DNA of 64,000 nt from Rhopalosiphum padi (Eukaryota > Arthropoda > Insecta > Hemiptera > Aphididae), in contig NC_083599.1 in the NCBI RefSeq assembly GCF_020882245.1, positions 6,510,001 through 6,574,000 on the forward strand. Reading direction: 5' to 3'. The first letter of the stretch is position 1; each line of letters starts with the position of its first letter. A program made the translations under genes and the position numbers. The notes under the pieces are model-generated. The model made no database searches, was not told the origin of the DNA, and worked only from the letters and a program-made list of their open reading frames with translations. Of the stretch, positions 25,976 through 40,700 are shown one piece after another.

Positions 25976-28900
25976 CCGTTTGAAAAAATGAAAAGTTAAA
26001 CGAAAAATATATAATAGTGCACATTATATGCAGTATAATATTATATAACGTTTAATGTTCCATGTTATTGAAATATAATATCATGTTTCCGGTTTTATTA
26101 TTTACATAATATTAAAAAATCACACGGTATAAAAATCGAATATTGATTTATTATAACTTGCGATTTGGAATACACTCACCTCCTTATAAAATATAATATC
26201 GAACATTAAGACTTGTATAATCTTATTAGTTTATTTTAATATATTGGTAACGATAATCAATATAATAGGTGATCCGTTTGGTTACCAATATTTTTTACTT
26301 TGAAAATGTTAAATTAATGAATTATTTGAAATGCTGTTATATTTTTTAAATATTTCCTTTTTTTAATTTATAACATACATAATATTTAATTCCATAGTTT
26401 AGAATACCTATCAGATTACTTCTTTAAAAATTGAATTTTTAAATGAATATTCAATTATTTATACTAAGTATTTAATATTTAGATTACATAATTAGCAGAC
26501 TAATATATTTTAGTGTACTTCTAAGAATTAGTTCAAGTATTATTTCGGTAAAGTCAGCTATTTTAAGAAAATTACAAAATTCAGTATTATGCTATCCATG
26601 GAAATATTTATAGACAAGAGAAGGGGGAGAAGAAATGGAACAAAAAAAATTGATCTTTGCCGATTCAGTTTAGTAAAATATAAAAATTTTAAATATCAAT
26701 TAGGATTTGTAATGATATATTTGATGAAATAAAAAATGTAATAGGTACTTTATTGTTGCATCCAATGATATTTTTAATATTAAATTGAATAAAATATGTA
26801 AATTTAAACCAAGTGTAATATGTTTTAAAAGTAAATGAGTAAAAATAAAAATGTATTTTCATAATATATTACTAAATAAAAATAAATAAATAAATAATAA
26901 TAGTGCTTGATGGAAACCATCAACTTTCTTATCAAAAAGTATCATTAGACATTAATAGTATTATGAATTTAAATTATAAATGATAAATTCGTGATTTAAA
27001 AAATTAAGTGTTTGTATGATGTAAATCGTCTAAAGCGTGGGGAAGGCCTTTGATCTCCTCTGCTACAGTTGGCCTTGACTCGTCGCGCGCTTTGTGACTA
27101 TGGTGTTGGAGATATTATTGTTCGCATATTTTAAAATATCTACCCTTTCCTAACCTTTTCACATACTTTCAGCGCAATTATGTATGCACACGATGTGCTA
27201 AACATAAATCAAAAGTTTCGTTTTGAATAATTAAATATTTGAATTCGGATTCGTACTATTACTGTTGTGCATGCTATCGAATCGCAACGTGAACAGTTTT
27301 CAACGAGTAATGGAGTTTCGTATACACGTCATATAATTTGAGTGTACATTTTAACAGCATTCAAGTTATCATATTATTTCTAATCGATTACACTTAAATT
27401 ATAAGATTCAAAAAGGTATCTTCGCCAGTCAACTCATAGGTACGGAAATATGCATAGAGTTTCAGTATCGTCGTATGCGGTCAACCCTAATCGCAATAAT
27501 GATTAGTTCCCGAAAACCATTTTAATATTTAATTACAACTCTAATTTTGATTGTAAACCTAATAAAGCCTGATACATTATATTACTATGGGAATCTGGTG
27601 CATTTTTCTCTAGGACGTTTGAGTATAATTTGTATAAAAAAAAGACGATTTTGAAGACAACTGGTACATGCACGAGATGATTAAGTACCTAAAAGCTTCT
27701 ATATTTGTGCCAATAACAGGAGAAATAAGAATTCCACACGAAAATAGCAATATGTCTATTATAGAGGTTAGCACAGAAGTATATTATATTGACTGGACGC
27801 TTGAATAGATAAGCTAGTAAGCTATTGCCGCGGTGAAAGATAGTGTCACGTATTTACCATACTGATAGATCATACATTTGCAAATTCGTTATAAAATGTC
27901 TGTGTTTTATTTGTGAGTTGTATTATTATCGTATCAGCGGTCTCGTGAAAAGCATATTGTGTATGTGTGTCTAATGATATTTATTTTACTTTTAGTATAT
28001 AAATAATTTAATTTTGTTTAATTCCTAGTTGTAATAAAGTATTACAAGATCACAAATCTTACCGAAGCGTATTATAATAATTAACACGGCAGGTACGAGA
28101 CGAATTAATGACACCAAAAGCGTGGGTAGATATTATAATATACACAGTTAGATTTATCTTGCGAATAACCTTTTACACCTTAATTAGCCATAATTAACCT
28201 TAATAATTAAACACTGTTTATAAAAGATGACATTATATTATATTACTGTTTACCTAACGCATTTTTGTTTACTTCTACGTGAACAACTAAATATAATGAT
28301 GTCCTCTGGGTTGTGGTCTTATTAATATTAATATTATAATATAATACGTTATTACGTACATTTATTTAAATGGGCCGGCAATCCACACAGCAGTACAGTA
28401 TTCTCAAATAACGATCATAGTGTTCTCATACGTATCAATATTTTTAATTTATAAATTTCAATGGAATAATATCAAAGCGTAATGGGAGTTACGAGTACAT
28501 CAATTTTAGAAACTGTTATTGCAAATTCACTTTTAATTAAATGAAAAAATATTTTTGATAGAATTTCTTCAAAATGTACAATTTATTAATGTCGTATACA
28601 GCATTATATTATACCTCAAAACAATTTATTGATTAGAGGTATTAATCACAACGATTACTGGAATAATAATAATTATTAGTTTGATAAGTTAGTTTTCTTC
28701 ATTGTCTGCAATGAATACCAGTGATGTGAAAAACTCTAAACGATGTATAATAATTAAAAGTTTAAATCCTATAGTAGGCTTTAATTAATTTAAATCTCTT
28801 TATTTCTACTTTTTTTTTTTTTTTAAATGTTGACACTTTATCCACTGAAAAAGACCTTAAAAAGAAAATATTAAAATATAATCGGATTGCTAAACGGGTG

Positions 28901-31900
28901 AGATCCGTTGTGGTATATAATACACTTAATTAAATATTATGATACATTACAATGTTATTATATTAAATACTATTAGAATGATCTTCATTTTTGAACTTTC
29001 AAAATTTTGACACAATACCTATCTCTTTAACCTGTTATAACTTATTTGTATTTAATTGTATTAATACAAATACGTGTTCAGTGTGCCAGCACAAATATAA
29101 GTAATGCGATAAATGCATACAAAAAAGAGTATATTATTCAACTTTATCTTTAGACAACGGAAGGTATTTATGGTAGGTAGGCACAACGTTTATTTGTTGA
29201 TTTATTTTATACTTTTACCGGGTGCACTGTTTACTCGTGCAAATTAAAATATGTACACGTAATACATTATAACCGATGAAAAAAATTATAAAAAATACAG
29301 TGTAGTTACACGTTCTCATATTTTGTGTGAGATTTATAAAATGGATCTTTGTATATAAGTCTAGTACGGTACCAATCTGTATATTTTTTCCGATAATTTT
29401 GAATTTTTTTTAGTAATATAAAACATACACTCAGAAATCAGTGCCGATAAGCGTAATTTACATTCCACTCACTTACAGGTTATAAAAGATGTTTGCTCTT
29501 TTTTTTCTTTTAATCAGCGTTTTTCGATCCAATGATTCGAGAGGATGATACGATGCCACCGGATTCGTTTTAGGTTGTTAGGTCGTGAGTATAAATAAAG
29601 AATTTCTGTTCCACGGTGTTTCCATCGCTGTACGTTTTGTACTAGTGTATTGTATATATTATATAATATACGCAGTGATATCATTAATGTGTCTAAAACT
29701 GATAATTTGTAGGAAAACGGAGTACGATTATGAGTACAAGACAGCTTTTAAATATTTTGATTTTAAAACGAATGGTTTAATCGTGAAATTAGCAAAGCCA
29801 GGCAAGCTGTCTGTAACATTCAACTGTGTAAATTGTATAAATTGTTTAGCTAAGTTAACATGGATACGTGTAAATGATTAGAGTTGAAGTTATGTTTCTA
29901 TCTATTCTTTTCAGTTTATAAAATATGAAAATTCATTAGATAAAAGGGGAAATATGGTAACTACTCTACTATATATTGCTTGTGTTAGCATATTTTATAA
30001 AATATTTATATTGCTGGCGTAATAATTTATTTTCTATAAATAATACGATACGTTTAATTCATTTTTGTTAAAAAGTGAGTTAAGCATCTATTATATTATT
30101 ACTATTTAATTATTATTATATATTTTATTTATATCATATTCATATTAACTTATGAGATAATATCGACTTACTTTAGAGGATTGTTGCAAATAGGTTCGTT
30201 GTATAATTAATATAGGCAATAGCATAAAATCAATCAAAATAGTAAATATTTTGAAGATTTCAGTGTGAAAATGTGTATATAAAATATAATATTACACATA
30301 AAAGTATTTAAATTCCTCGAAAAATAATTAACAAAATAATTAAAAAATCTATTCTTCATTCATATATCCAATTTTAATTGAAATTATCCATGAGAAAATT
30401 TCCCATACTATTTTTAGATTTTTAGGTTTTAGAAAACTACTTATGAACATAAGGGGAATATTGTGTAACATTTTTAAACCTAAGCTATAAAAATTAAACA
30501 ATCTATACATTTAAGCTATGAAATATTTTGCAAAGTTTTATGATTTTGTATCTAAATAGCTATTATGGCCACTTAAAAAGAATTTTGTTTTACATTTTCA
30601 AGCTTTTTTATTATCGAATGAAAAATATTTTTCGATATCCATTATTTATAGAAAAAAATGAATTAAAATAGTTACATAAACATTCGATGATAATAATTTC
30701 TAGAACCTAAACGATTATTTATTTTTGAATTACAAAAATATAATTTAATTAAAAACTGGTTTTACTCATACTTAGTACTATTTTTGAGAGATCTTAAACG
30801 GATGAGTGAACTGTCGCAATCTATAGAAATTGATATGAAGTTGTATTTATATTTAATATTTTGATTCTTATTATTATACATAAATAGTGTAGAACCTAAT
30901 GATCTAGAATTCAGTATTTAAATTGCATAGTATGTGGCTTACACATTGCTTCCTCATGGTTGCGTAGTTTGTGAATTATAAGTATTTTATATTTTAATGA
31001 GCACGGCGTATTACTTAAAATATAATTCCAATAATAATTGTCTTTTAATACGTACATGTTTTAATTACCAATTATCAACCAGACATGTTCACTAAAATAA
31101 AATTACCTAAAATTATTTAATTAACTATATATTTTGAAAATCATTTTTTATTTGTATAATCATAATAAAAAATTAGCCAAATAAAACATAATCTAAATAA
31201 TTATCTAAATAAAATCGTATTCGAATGACGCCTTACTCTGCTTGTTATATAACTTAGTTAAATGTAACTTAACTTTACTAAGCTCGTTAATGTCCAGCAT
31301 TAGAATTTTGCCTCAGTTTCGCTGCATGGGGTCGATTAATCTGGGAAACTATGCATGGTCAGTAGAGCGTCATTTTAATTACGATCATATAATTACTCAA
31401 ACAAAATGTAAATAGAAAAAAGCAGAAAACTCGGTCTGAATGTTTCAAAACTAGTCCGTAATTATTGAGAAGATCGCGGTATTCAATGATAAATCAATAT
31501 GTGTAAGAAAATTTATTCTGAGTGGCTAGCTTATGTTTGTCAAAATATTTATTAATATATTTTTATATCAGGCAGAATTATAGAAAATACTCAATAAATT
31601 AACATTTTTTTTTTTAACGCATCATACTAAAATCATAATATATTAATTATTATTATTGAACCCTAACGTATTGCAGTAGAACGATGTAAATTGATTTGTG
31701 GCATATATAATCTAAAGTTATAGTCTACATTTTATTTTTTAATTTTGCTGTGTATAGAAATTAATAATTGAAATATCAGTGTTATGCTTGAAATTTTTAC
31801 GATTAATGTTCATAAATTTGCAACAAAGTAATAATTAGAATAGTTTGAAAAATAACCTTATAACACTTAAAATATATTCACTATATTGAATATCCGATTT

Positions 31901-33494
31901 CTTAAATATCCATAACACATTAAATAAATTAACAATAATAAAAAGAGAAAATATTTAAAAAAAAGTTAATATCATGCGTGTAAATTGCAAAAAAAAATTG
32001 ATTTTATTTTATAACTTCTGTTACGTAAATATAATCGTTTTTTTACTGTTTTTTCGTCGATTGTTAAGAATATCTGGGCTGAATTTTTTTTTTTTTTACC
32101 TTTCAAAATCTCAAATAGTTATAACATTATTCTAACATATATCCAGATATCACTTTCACTATTGAAGCATTTTTTTGCTTCAAAAATAAATCTAAAAGGA
32201 TGATTATTAGATCAGAAAAGGTTATAGTATTATACACTGTAAGATAAAACATTATTGGTCGACATTAATTCGTACATGAAAATAGACGTACAAATAATAA
32301 TAAAATAAATATCACCTATGCATACGTCATATTTTATAGATTTTTTAACTAAATACTGAAGATAATTAATCAGTTTCCATAGTTATGTATTAATATTTTA
32401 GAGTATTTGAGATGCTTATGTTATTGATGACATCAATTGCCAACGTAATATAATATTACACAAATAAAATGTTGAAAATTATTTTTACACAATATTTATA
32501 TCAAAAAAAAAATTACCTGACACACGAGCAAATCATTGTTGTAAATATTATTTTATTTATTGTCTAGTTGTCTATGCGTTACCATACTAAATTTTAATCG
32601 CTATTTATCATGTTCACTTTATCGTTTAGTCATTGAAAACCACATTTTGAGTAGCTAGCGAAAAAAACTGCTCACAAATGAACAAAGCGTCCACGAAAAC
32701 TCAAACACCGTACTTTATATTTTTCATTTTTTTCGCGTTTAAAGAAAGCCAAATAAGACTTGAGTGTCGACAAGTTGCAAGTGTGTTTGCATGTTTAAAC
32801 TTTTTCGAGTAGAAGTGGTCCGGAACAACGAAACTCCGTTATTGCGTTTTGTACCGAGAAAAAGACATATAGATTGTCACGAAGGAAGAATCATATTTTT
32901 TTCAAGTTTTTATGGGTGCTTTATAGATACCTATATTTTCTCATCACAATCGCATTATACAGGTATCGGATTTAGCACAAAAATAATATTCACGTAGCAT
33001 AAAATGAGTTTTCCGTTTTTTTTGTTCGAATTCCACGAGGGGGAAAAAGTCTTGTTGTTTTTTATTTTTACCTGTGTGGGTTTTCCCAAAAATACAGTGG
33101 TGTAGGTAGACTACATTTCTGAAGACGTTTTTACGATTTATGGCGACATATTTTTCCGAGTCTTTTTGAAGTTCTAGTCAAAGGTGCAGAGAATACGAAA
33201 ACATGCATCACACAATAAATAGTTATATAAATTAGTTATAACTGTTATAATGCATATCCAAAGCTGTTTTTACTACCTTTATATAATATCAAAACATAGA
33301 ATCTTCCGGGAAAACAAATAAATCGCTGTACGACTTACCGTTTTTGAGCAGGTCTCTTATAACACTATATTATTATAATGTATACAATTTTAGATCAAAT
33401 AACATTGCACTCAAGTCCACTCAGACGTACTTAAGTGTGTATATTTAATGGAATTTCACCACATATTTAATTTCAGTTTTCTTTTGGATTTATT
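25976..33494. other. AT-rich DNA, no gene seen
   Basis: The only patches with protein-like composition are at 27.0-27.1 kb (minus) and weakly near 29.6-29.9 kb; the latter frame (98 codons from a non-ATG start) lacks any motif. Confidence 0.45.
27010..27120 (-). other. GC-elevated short frame, unidentified
   Basis: The minus-strand frame reads LQHHSHKARDESRPTVAEE then IKGLPHALDDL between stops (about 36 codons). Composition is protein-like and GC is well above the surroundings, so it may be an eroded transposon or gene remnant. No start codon, splice sites or family match could be established. Confidence 0.2.
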
Positions 33495-33700
33495 GTGAAT
33501 CAATGAATGTATTGATTTTACAAAAATATGAATTTTGTGTGTAGAAGATTTACAGAAAAAAAAAATGAAAGTTGAATCACATCGGTACTTTTTGTAGGAC
33601 TTAATGCACATGGACATTTAAAATTCCCAGTAACATTCAAAATAATCGGGAAAAACTGGAATTTTCATAGAAAACCAGTTTTTGTAAATGGTGTTATTTT
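33495..33700 (-). repeat. Dispersed repeat family, right-end fragment (D)
   Basis: AATGAATGTATTGATTTTAC at 33502 is the reverse complement of the TGTAAAATCAATAC(A/G)TT block that marks the right end of copy A. It is followed by a GGGAAAAACTGG / AAAACCAGTTTTTG segment. Confidence 0.5.
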
Positions 33701-35599
33701 ATAGATTAATGATCATCAAGAACCTTTTAAAAAAGTTTAATTTAGGTATAATTGATAATAAGTATTCGTTTTTACTCAATAAATGTATATATTTATATGC
33801 TAATAATATGCTAATAAAAATAATGAAGTATGAGTTTTTTTCTTAAAATATAAAAAAATACGCATTTTATTTGTTTAAAGATACGCACAATAATTATACA
33901 GGTAAAAAAAATAAATATTTATTAATTTGTATAAATTAGTGATTGTCTGACTATCATATTAATATAATATAATTTACAATATTTACATTATAAATTAGTA
34001 TGTATAGTTCGCATTCCTCAGTGTGATGTACGTGTATTGAATGTGGCGAACTCATATTTTTTTTTAAATTTTTATTAATAAATGATTGGCGATTGGAGTT
34101 TAGTATTGATTTATATAGAGACGTTTAACTATTTAGTTAGCGCATATTGGAATAAAGAATTATATTATCCTTTTATATTACTGCTGAAATTGTTATCGTC
34201 CCTTTCACATTTTAATATTTTGCTTTATTGCATTAAGTCCTTGTTTTTTTTTTTTTGTAAAACCAAGGATATTTTTATTTAACTATAGTCACGAATCTTT
34301 CATTACACTCAAGAAGTCTATCCTTAGAATGTATTATGCAATCTTTAGACTTTTATGAAGTGTTAAATCCCAGTTATGTTGTTTAATTATAAAAAGTAAA
34401 AATTTCTAAATTTTTAAATTTTGTTCGTCAAACAATTCGTTAAATTTTTTCTGTTATCAAATATGATGTGTCATATTATATTCTAAGATCACAGATTTAA
34501 TGCAATTGCAATTATCTACATACAACATAATACGTAGATTACTGCAGTTAACCACGTCGCGTACTGGCTAATATCTATTGGTTTTGGAGGTAAAGATAAA
34601 TTTATAAGCATTTCACGTAATTTAATTATTCAATTTGGAGATTTTAAAAATATTCTTTTTATTATGTATCTAATTTTATCAACTGTAGTGTATTTGATTC
34701 TAATACTCTTGAAAACTCTACAAATGCTGTGGGTTTACATGCTAAATGTATACATTTTGAAAACAGCATAGTTAAAGAGTAAGCTGCTTTTACCGCTTAC
34801 GGTGTAACATAAGTTACAAAAAAAGTACATTTTCATACTTGACTCCGAACGGTCGTAATAATTGCATTGCATCGTAAGATAGTTTATCAATAATATGTTG
34901 TCCTATCTAATGATACCCAAATCGGGACGTTACCAAATTTTTAACGAAAACGTGGAATATAAATGTTTCCATAGGAACACAATAATATTGTGTCACATAA
35001 TTATTATTACGTATTGTTAACTGACCAGTGACACATTTTTCAGTATATTTCTCTAAACAATTTTAAAAGATGGATGATTTAATTTTTATGGATATCAGAC
35101 TCAACCACGGCTTTACATAAATCAATTATGTTTATTTTGATTTTCAAAAATATTCTTTGATAAATGTATTTGTCTTCTAATGTATTGTTTTTATTGTACC
35201 TACTTACTTTTAGTTAAACGATAAAGTACTTGAAATCGTTTTGTAATAGGTACCGTAACGGCTGAACACAAACTATGCAATAAAGTACTTTTACTGTTGA
35301 TTTTAAAAACATCGCTTAAAAGTTCTACAGCTCATGTTCATAATTTGGAACTTTCATTTTTGAATAATTAAAATTTATTAAATAAAAATTACAACGATTT
35401 TACGAAAATAATATTATATAACAGTGATGAATAAGCAGCTGACCGTTTTATACTACATAATTAAGACAAGGATCGAGTAAAATACTTTAAGTTTTGAAAT
35501 TTATATACACGATATAGGTACATACAACGATTAATTTAAAAAACAATGTAGGTAGCCGGTTTAACAGACAATTTAATGCCCAACCCCAAAAAATATCTA

Positions 35600-35745
35600 A
35601 TAGATCTAATTTTGTATGAGAAAGTAAAAAAACCACATTCGATGTTCAAGATTAATTTTTTTCAACAGTAAAAAGTCAAAGAAAAAAAAGAAGAACTTGT
35701 TTATTATAAAATAATATACATTCACCGCACCACTCAGAATCTAAA
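35600..35745 (+). repeat. Dispersed repeat family, right-end fragment (E)
   Basis: ATACATTCACCGCACCACTC followed by AGAATCTAAAA (35715-35745) matches the diagnostic right end of copy A (ATACGTTTATCGCTCCGC...ATTCTAAAA). Confidence 0.45.
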
Positions 35746-36339
35746 ATAAATAAATAATGGTAACTAAAAACCAACAATACATACGATTTTGTCTTTTATT
35801 GACTTAGATAAAACCAACATAGCAAAAACCGTACAAGATTATTATTAATTTATTTATTTTTAAAAGTAAACATCAATATAAGTCATGAATTACAAAATTT
35901 AATATAAATGAAAAATAATTAAAAATACACAACATATGAAAGGTTAAATAATATCAATAAAAATTAAGTAAATAATAAACTAAAAAGTTAAAAGATAACA
36001 GATTATAACTACTTCGTAGTACTGTTGACATAAAACAAATTTTCAGTGGATAAAGTTATGCCATATAATATAGTATAGGTGAGTTAATTTTCGAGATTTA
36101 AGTTCTAATGGTACTATAAATTTTAATACGTATTAATTGATTCTCGGGTTAATTTGGATCACGTATGAATTAATGTTCACACACAAATAGGTGATTTCCA
36201 CACTTAGCTTAATATCGATACTCAGGAGATACTACATGGAAGATGATTGGCTAATGTGTCTCCCGAAATCTTTTTTGAGTTATTAAAAAAATCGTAACAT
36301 ATAAATGTATTTAAATGGCTATTCAAAAACAAATTATTT

Positions 36340-36915
36340 TAATTCAGTTATTAAATGTTGTCTCTCATAAATAGTTTTTCCTCATTTTCAACAAAAATGG
36401 AACCAACCCATACATATCTCTTGATTATCCGAAATAAATTCACTGGTCTCATTTTAAGTAAAAAAAGTAACAGGGAATCAACTCGAACGCAACCCCATAA
36501 GAAGTGCCATGAACGTATTCTAAATAGTAAAAAGGATTTCAAGTGGTGTAAAAAGGATTTGATAAAAACATCTTTGTGAAAACGTACGCAATCATGCCAT
36601 ACATATATGTATTGTACCTCTGATATTTTTAAAGTCTGGTCTGCGACAGCAATAGTAAAATCGCGGAAACATCTTCGAGAATTCAATCGAATCTAAATTA
36701 TTGACCGGCATAACACGTATTGTTGTATAATATTAATAACGATATATACTATTATACGAATCACAATGCTGAAATACCACGCGATTATGTCGGTATGATA
36801 CGACAAGCGAATCAGTCCAGAAACGGCTTAAAAACACGCAAAGGTGTTGTGTTGTTAAATGAAACCGACAAACAACCGCCAACAAAGGCGGGCGTGACAA
36901 AATTTCGTCATGCGG
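36340..36915. other. GC-elevated block with overlapping antisense frames
   Basis: Open frames occur on both strands (minus 36351-36686, 111 aa; plus 36355-36579 and 36720-36956). None shows a domain I recognise and the minus frame is not ATG-driven in any convincing context. It may be an eroded mobile element ending at the hairpin. Confidence 0.25.
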
Positions 36916-36959
36916 TTTTTACTATATCGAAACCACAATATACTCGATATAGTTAAAAA
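36916..36959. repeat. Strong hairpin (15-bp stem)
   Basis: TTTTTACTATATCGA and TCGATATAGTTAAAAA are complementary apart from one extra A, separated by 13 nt. It lies at the edge of a GC-elevated block. Confidence 0.7.
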
Positions 36960-37579
36960 CTAATAAGTGTTTGGAATAATCACTTGAATACTTATGAATA
37001 ATAGTATTCTGAATAAAGTATTTAAGATACTAAAAAATTAGGTAGGTATTCCTTAAAACACTTTAAAAACATATTATTTTTAAATATAAAAAAATTTTAC
37101 TTGTTTTCCGGAATTTTTTAAATAACCCTTAGCCAATGTTGAAATATATTATACTTGCGATTTAAAATATAGGCAATAAAACATACTAAAATACAAAATT
37201 AAATTTTAAGAATTTTGATTTAAGTTTTTGAAATATTTTTAAACTTTGTTTAATGTGTTATACTAGACAAAAATATACATATTTGTGATTTCTATTACTA
37301 TCACGATTTAATAATGATCAAGATCTTAGTTTATTTTCAGTTCAATCTATAATAATATGATTGTAGTAGTTGTAATAAAAAACTAAAATTTATGGCAAAG
37401 ATAATTATTTATTATCTTATTATTATATTGTATTATTTGTTCTTTTTAATAAAATATACATATTATAATAATATAGTATATAATATTATTATTAATATTG
37501 GTTACTAACTACTTTTATCAATTGTATCTTGGTGTTTGTGGTGATACAAAATTCCGTTTTTCTGCGATAAGAATTGAAA

Positions 37580-37765
37580 ATGTATAACTTTAAATTATTT
37601 ATTATAATAATAATGATAATAACAATAATAACTTTATTGCATTTAAGAAAAACAATTTTACATACATTATACAAGTAAAAAAATATTTGAATGATTGTCC
37701 CCAAAAGCCTAATCTTGTGGAGAAGACAGCAGTTCTTATTTTAAGGTGTGTTTACAATTTTAAGA
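37580..37765 (-). mobile_element. Probable LINE 3' end
   Basis: On the minus strand, a stretch ending in GCAATAAAGTTATTATTG followed by imperfect ATT repeats looks like the 3' terminus and tail of a non-LTR retrotransposon. A short upstream frame (IRTAVFSTRLGFWGQ) may be ORF2 or UTR remnant. The 5' limit is a guess. It could instead be a processed cellular transcript. Confidence 0.45.
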
Positions 37766-40700
37766 CAACTACTAATTCATATCAACAATTTTAACTTAAG
37801 TTTATACAAATAAATAAGTAATAATTAAACAATAAATTACAAGACTGGCACAATATTTAAGTTCAGCACAAATGTACGGATGTGGGTTTTATAAATAAGT
37901 TTTAATTTTATACTTAATATGTATACTTTTTATAACGTTCATAATCATTATAAAATAATAATTATTTAATAGGTATATCGTACTTCATGCATAAAAGTAT
38001 ACCTATATTAAAGGGATCTTTTTTTAATAACATTTATGTGTCTTATTCAAAATCCAAACGTGAACTATTTTAGTTATTAAAATGGTTAAATATTATACTT
38101 ATATTATAAAAAATATAAAATAGATTAATACTGTATTTTATTAACTATACTTGGACTTTTTTTTTTATATAAATTATAAATGTTGATAGATTTCTATTTA
38201 TTATTATTTCTATTATTCTTAATACGTTTAGTGAAATAAATCAAAACTACGACACTTTTGAAATTTGACACGCATATGACAACATTTTCAAGAAAATTAT
38301 CTGTTAAATAATTTACAGTAAAAAGGTGAGGTTTTAGTTTGAAAATAAAAAATTTGGATCTCCAAAAAATGCTAATTAGGCAGTACGAAAATCTTAAGAA
38401 TTTAAAAATGTTGAGTATTTAGGTATATTCAAGTATTCCAAAAGTCAGATTTTGAATATCTACATTTTTGAAAAAAAAAAGATGAACAATGAACGTGCTT
38501 AGTGAATCACTCTATAATGTGTACATACATTATATATATATAGTATAATATAAACGCTGTTACTCAACTTATAGTAAACTTAGTGATGTAACATAATATA
38601 TACTACTTAAACTTAGTTGTATAACAAATCACAATTTACAAACTAACTTTCGTCAGAATAATTCACGACTAACAAAACACCAAGGTTATCAAGTTACTCA
38701 AAACGTTTAATATTCTGATTATTGTAAATAATATCGATCTAAGACTCATGCGCGTGTAAAGGAGAATTCATTTTTCAATTATGATCATAAAATATGTTAC
38801 ACGTTCATGTCATTACAAAAAGTTGTTACTTTATAATAATGTATATTTTATACCGTTGGAACAAAATAATATCAATAACTAGATAATTTTGACATTTTCA
38901 AGAAGGAAAAAATTCTCAAAACTATTAACTGAAAAATACATTACCTTGTATCTTGTTGAATATGCTAATTGAATATATAGTAAACATCGATTTGATTATA
39001 ATATTCATGAAATCGGAACATAACATCGATTTTGTTTGATGAAATTTCGTCGTTTACTATTACAAACTTTGACGTTGTTTACCCCGAGAAAATATTTGTT
39101 TTGCCTCATTTTGTAATATATTACATCAATAAAACTTGTATTCGTTCCGATCGACTTAGTAAAATATTTTTTATTTTTTTCGTGGTTTGATGTGAATATT
39201 AGCGATGCTGATCGGCTGAGTACCGTCAATGTTGTCGTGTTATCGTAATATTTATAATTTTCCAGATTTATATATTTATCGTATGTATTTATTTTATATT
39301 TTTCTTTCCTTTTTTGTTATTACAGAGGAGAGATTTTGCTTTTTTGCTTCACTTGATGAGAACCACAGAATCTACACATTTGTGCTATTATTTTACTTGC
39401 ACGATTTTCATTGTTCATTCAGGCTTACCACAATATTTTTTTTTTTTTTGTTTTAAGCTAATCATTTCGTCTACATGATTATATTTTATGATATAATACA
39501 ATTGGCGCCACCAATTTAAAATTTCAACATTATCTAGTTGTACAGTACAGTCGATTTACTCTGAATAATAATATATTAGCTTATAGACTATAGAGTTAAG
39601 TCCCGAAAAAAATTTAAAACTTTTCACAGGTATAATATTTTCATTTTTTGCTCCTTTATATTCACCGGAAAATTTTGTTTAAACAAAATATTACAGAAGC
39701 ACAACGAATAATAAACTATTTTTCTATTGTTTGTGCTGATTCAGCTTATCAGCTTGTCGTAGACGCGTTATAACTTTAATTATTTCTTGTTTAATTTCTG
39801 TTTGAAGAAAATTCGTTTTAATTCATAACGCATATCTCAGTGATTTATTATTACAGTGTTTTAAATACAACACAAGATCAAAGTCAATGTAGGTGAACCC
39901 AATCATCGAATTACATCAAAATTTAAATTTGTCGAGTAATTATAATATAAAACAATTTATATTTAAACGAAATTAATTGTAATCCTTTACTCTGTATAAT
40001 ATTATAAATTAATAATACTATTATTAACGGTATTTATCAAAGTATGCTCGCCGCCTTATTTTCTTCTTCAATAATATAGTTAATCAAAATCTGATCCCTG
40101 GAAATTTTAAGTATACTTAAAGATGATATTTAAAAACTTAAGATTGTTTGTATTACTTAATACGCGTGCTATAAGCTTATTAATTTTAAAATGAGAACAC
40201 TCCTTTTTACTGTAAATTATTTAGCAGATAATTTTTCTGAAAATGAAGACGCATCAAAATCAAAATTTGAACGAGTAGTTTTAAGTTATTTAACTTTGTG
40301 TACCAATGATAATATAGGTCCATGACAATGTATTCGAAAAATATTAGATCTATGATGACTGAATATTTTAGTAATTAAATATGAATTTATCATAATTTAT
40401 AATTTGTAAAAATAACACAAATAATAAACACTAGGACTAATATTATATATATTTTATATTTTTGTAAAATATAAATTATTAATATACAAGATAAATCATC
40501 ATATTATACATATTGGAGTGAAACATAAAGCTACTTTTGAGTCGCAATGTTCAATTATTGTTAGAGCAATAATTATATATAAAAATATAATATTATTTGT
40601 ATAAAATTTAGATTTTTATGGGGATTGTTCATAATGTTAATTCAATTATATTGGTTTGGTTGTTATTTAAAAAGGTAGAAAAAACAATAAATTATTTTAT

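Noticed and set aside
29585..29881. 98-codon plus-strand frame
   Set aside because: Starts at a non-ATG codon, is hydrophobic and low in information, and shows no splice sites or family motif.
32764..32997. 77-codon plus-strand frame with Cys-rich start
   Set aside because: No signal peptide, domain or splice context; the composition fits chance in a locally GC-richer patch.
36351..36686. 111-codon minus-strand frame
   Set aside because: Longest open frame in the window but without a recognisable motif, with an antisense frame over the same bases and no good start context; not called as a gene.
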